From an uncultured Alphaproteobacteria bacterium (GTDB taxonomy: Bacteria; Pseudomonadota; Alphaproteobacteria; Rhizobiales; Hyphomicrobiaceae): DNA of 8,972 nucleotides. A program made the position numbers and the translations under genes. Below the pieces are notes generated by a model. The model was not told where the DNA came from. It searched no databases and worked only from the letters and a program-made list of their open reading frames with translations. Below are positions 6,728-8,972 of this stretch, one piece after another. Where the stretch lies: NCBI GenBank assembly GCA_937950105.1, contig CALFEM010000335.1:1-8972 (forward strand), given 5' to 3'. Positions within the stretch are counted from its first letter, which is position 1; every line of letters starts with the position of its first letter.

Positions 6728-6779
6728 CGCAAAGCACGCCTGGTCTCGCGACGCATTGACCAGCATCACTTCGCCGAGA
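6656..6779. other. unassigned sequence after the VOC fragment
   Basis: I see no gene or signal here in any frame. It sits between two converging units (the broken VOC gene and the LysR gene end at 6780) and is probably deletion scar. Confidence 0.4.
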
Positions 6780-7697
6780 TCAGGCTGCAGTGCCGCCTGA
6801 TGACTTCGCCTCCGTGCGCAGGAAATCCAGGAACGCGCGCAGAGGCAGGGGCATGTGACGTCCGTTCGCGTAGTAGAGGTAAGGGCCGGAGAAGCTCGGC
6901 GCCCACTCGGGGAGCACCACCTCGAGCTTGCCCGCATCGATTGCGGGCCGCAGGAAGCCTTCGAACGTGTGGACGAGTCCCAGGCCCTGCAGAGCAGCCT
7001 CGAGCGACATCTCGATGTTGGACGCGATCAGCGGACCGCTCGGATTGATCTTCAGCGCCTGCTTGCCGCGCTCCAACTCCCACGGCTCGACCACGCCGCT
7101 CGGGAAGCGATGGCGGATGCAGGCGTGCTTCAGGAGATCACGCGGGTGCTTTGGAATGCCGACTGATTTCAAATAACTTGGCGAGGCCGCGGTGACGAAA
7201 CGCTGGCGCCGCGGTCCGATCGGGACAGCGATCATGTCGCGGTCGAGCCGCTCATCATAGCGAACGCCCGCATCGAAGCCGGCGGCGAGCACGTCGATGA
7301 AGTTGTCGTCGGCGAAGACCTCCAGCGTGATGCCGGGATGCCGCGCCAGGAAGCGTGCCGCAATCGACGGTAGGACGAGTCGAGCGACGACCAGCGGCAC
7401 GTTGAGGCGCAGCGTGCCGGCCGGGCTGTCGCTACTGGTGCCAACCGTCTCGACCGCGACCGAGATCTCGCCGAGCGCCGGGAGCAGACGCTGGAGCAGC
7501 CGGCCACCAGCCTCCGTCGGCGTCACGCTTCGCGTCGTACGATTGAGGAGCCGCACGCCGAGCCGCGCCTCGAGCCGGCGGATCGCCTCGCTCAAAGAGG
7601 AGGCCGAGACCCCGCGCAGGTTGGCCGCACGCCGGAAGCTGCGGGCTTCGGCGACAGCCGCGAAGGCGGCGAGATCGGAGAGGTCGAGGGTGCTCAT
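6780..7697 (-). CDS. LysR-family transcriptional regulator
   Basis: A complete 305-residue LTTR. Residues 4-63 form the winged helix-turn-helix (LSDLAAFAAVAEARSFRRAA, then LSEAIRRLEARLGVRLLNRT and TRSVTPTEAGGRLL). Residues about 90-297 form the effector-binding domain (AGTLRLNVPLVVARLVLP at 93-110 opens RD-I; later GLGLVHTFEG and LPEWAPSFSGPYLYY). The RSVTPTEAG and SGPYLYYANGRHMP signatures are those of the CrgA/DsdC-like LTTR group common beside oxidoreductase genes. It starts at CAT 7695-7697 and diverges from the aldo/keto reductase with a 113-base gap, the classical arrangement in which an LTTR controls its neighbour and itself. The effector is unknown. No strong ribosome binding site precedes the ATG. 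Confidence 0.95.
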   Translation of the reverse strand: MSTLDLSDLAAFAAVAEARSFRRAANLRGVSASSLSEAIRRLEARLGVRLLNRTTRSVTPTEAGGRLLQRLLPALGEISVAVETVGTSSDSPAGTLRLNVPLVVARLVLPSIAARFLARHPGITLEVFADDNFIDVLAAGFDAGVRYDERLDRDMIAVPIGPRRQRFVTAASPSYLKSVGIPKHPRDLLKHACIRHRFPSGVVEPWELERGKQALKINPSGPLIASNIEMSLEAALQGLGLVHTFEGFLRPAIDAGKLEVVLPEWAPSFSGPYLYYANGRHMPLPLRAFLDFLRTEAKSSGGTAA

Positions 7698-7716
7698 TGT
7701 GCAAAATATCGAACAA
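7697..7716. promoter_or_regulatory. candidate LysR operator dyad in the divergent promoter
   Basis: TTGT (7697-7700) and ACAA (7713-7716) form an interrupted dyad with an AT-rich centre (AAAATAT) in the 113-base divergent gap. LTTR sites often have a T-N11-A core in such dyads. This one overlaps the LysR start codon, which would suit autorepression. The arms are only 4 bp, so chance is a serious alternative. Confidence 0.3.
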
Positions 7717-7810
7717 GCCGTTCATGAGAATATGGATTGTCGCACAGACAGGTGAAGCCGTAAATGGGTGGCATGGCGCAACGTGGTGCAGCAGTGATCG
7801 AGGTGACGTC

Positions 7811-8818
<1,008 letters not shown>

Positions 8819-8864
8819 CGGCGCGGCAAGGCACTTAGTCACGAAACGATAAGAGGAGTCGAAG

Positions 8865-8924
8865 ATGATCACGCTCAACATCAACGGTCGGAGTCTGACG
8901 GCCGACGTCGATCCGCAAACGCCG
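8865..8924 (+). CDS. 2Fe-2S subunit of a molybdenum hydroxylase (isoquinoline 1-oxidoreductase alpha type), first 20 codons only
   Basis: ATG 8865 follows AAGAGGAG (8851-8858). The 20 genuine codons, MITLNINGRSLTADVDPQTP, match the first beta-hairpin of the small iron-sulfur subunit of the xanthine-dehydrogenase/IorA family, where LLWVLRDxLGLTGTKFGCG would follow. Such subunits pass electrons from the molybdenum centre of a large partner subunit. Real sequence ends at 8924, exactly at a codon end; everything after is adapter, although the frame stays open through it and would give a false chimeric C terminus. The family call rests on a short stretch, hence moderate certainty. A gene for the large subunit would be expected next. 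Confidence 0.7.
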
Positions 8925-8972
8925 AGATCGGAAGAGCGTCGTGTAGGGAAAGAGTGTAGATCTCGGTGGTCG
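8925..8972 (+). other. Illumina TruSeq universal adapter (sequencing artefact)
   Basis: From AGATCGGAAGAGCGTCGTGT to the last base, all 48 bases match the reverse complement of the TruSeq universal (P5-side) adapter as I know it. This is read-through of a short insert kept by the assembler at a contig end, not genomic DNA. It should be trimmed at 8924/8925. Confidence 0.97.

Noticed and set aside
7697..7810. Upstream TTG start for the aldo/keto reductase
   Set aside because: It would use the divergent promoter region as coding sequence and add residues not found in the family; ATG 7811 has a good Shine-Dalgarno.

Overview
The window looks like one end of a draft contig from a GC-rich alphaproteobacterium, most likely in the Hyphomicrobiales (Bradyrhizobium or a relative). 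This is inferred from strong G/C at third codon positions and from protein styles recalled for that group: TAXI receptors, Bug receptors, molybdenum hydroxylases and IS427-type IS5 elements. No species can be named from the sequence alone.

Layout on the forward scale. (1) 2-1205: the end of an FtsX/LolC-type ABC permease overlaps its LolD/MacB-type ATPase. (2) 1248-2902: a zinc secondary-alcohol-type dehydrogenase is coupled by an ATGA overlap to a flavin-reductase-like FMN protein; these may form one operon with the ABC genes. (3) 2903-3839: a wreck. It holds an IS5-family transposase remnant with two in-frame stops, a lost catalytic Asp and a missing 3' end, joined to what looks like the last ~50 codons of an amidohydrolase. 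(4) 5166-3871 (minus): a TAXI-type solute receptor with a membrane segment at each end. (5) 5485-6180: an O-methyltransferase with a Tat-like signal sequence. (6) 6181-6779: a second decayed stretch, with a Bug/TctC receptor tail on the minus strand, a truncated glyoxalase (VOC) start on the plus strand, and a 14-bp tandem duplication. (7) 7697-6780 (minus): a LysR regulator diverging from an aldo/keto reductase (7811-8818), which is followed by the first 20 codons of a probable 2Fe-2S subunit of a molybdenum hydroxylase (8865-8924). (8) 8925-8972: not biological; an exact 48-base copy of the Illumina TruSeq universal adapter (reverse complement) that ends the contig inside that last gene.

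The intact genes suggest accessory catabolic or redox metabolism: alcohol oxidation, flavin supply, carbonyl reduction, molybdenum hydroxylation and substrate capture. Gene remnants between them show repeated deletion and insertion. I find no convincing undescribed system. The points most worth checking are the adapter artefact, the IS/amidohydrolase junction, the A8 slippery run in the transposase, the signal-bearing methyltransferase, the orphan double-anchored TAXI receptor, and the aldo/keto reductase without the usual catalytic His.
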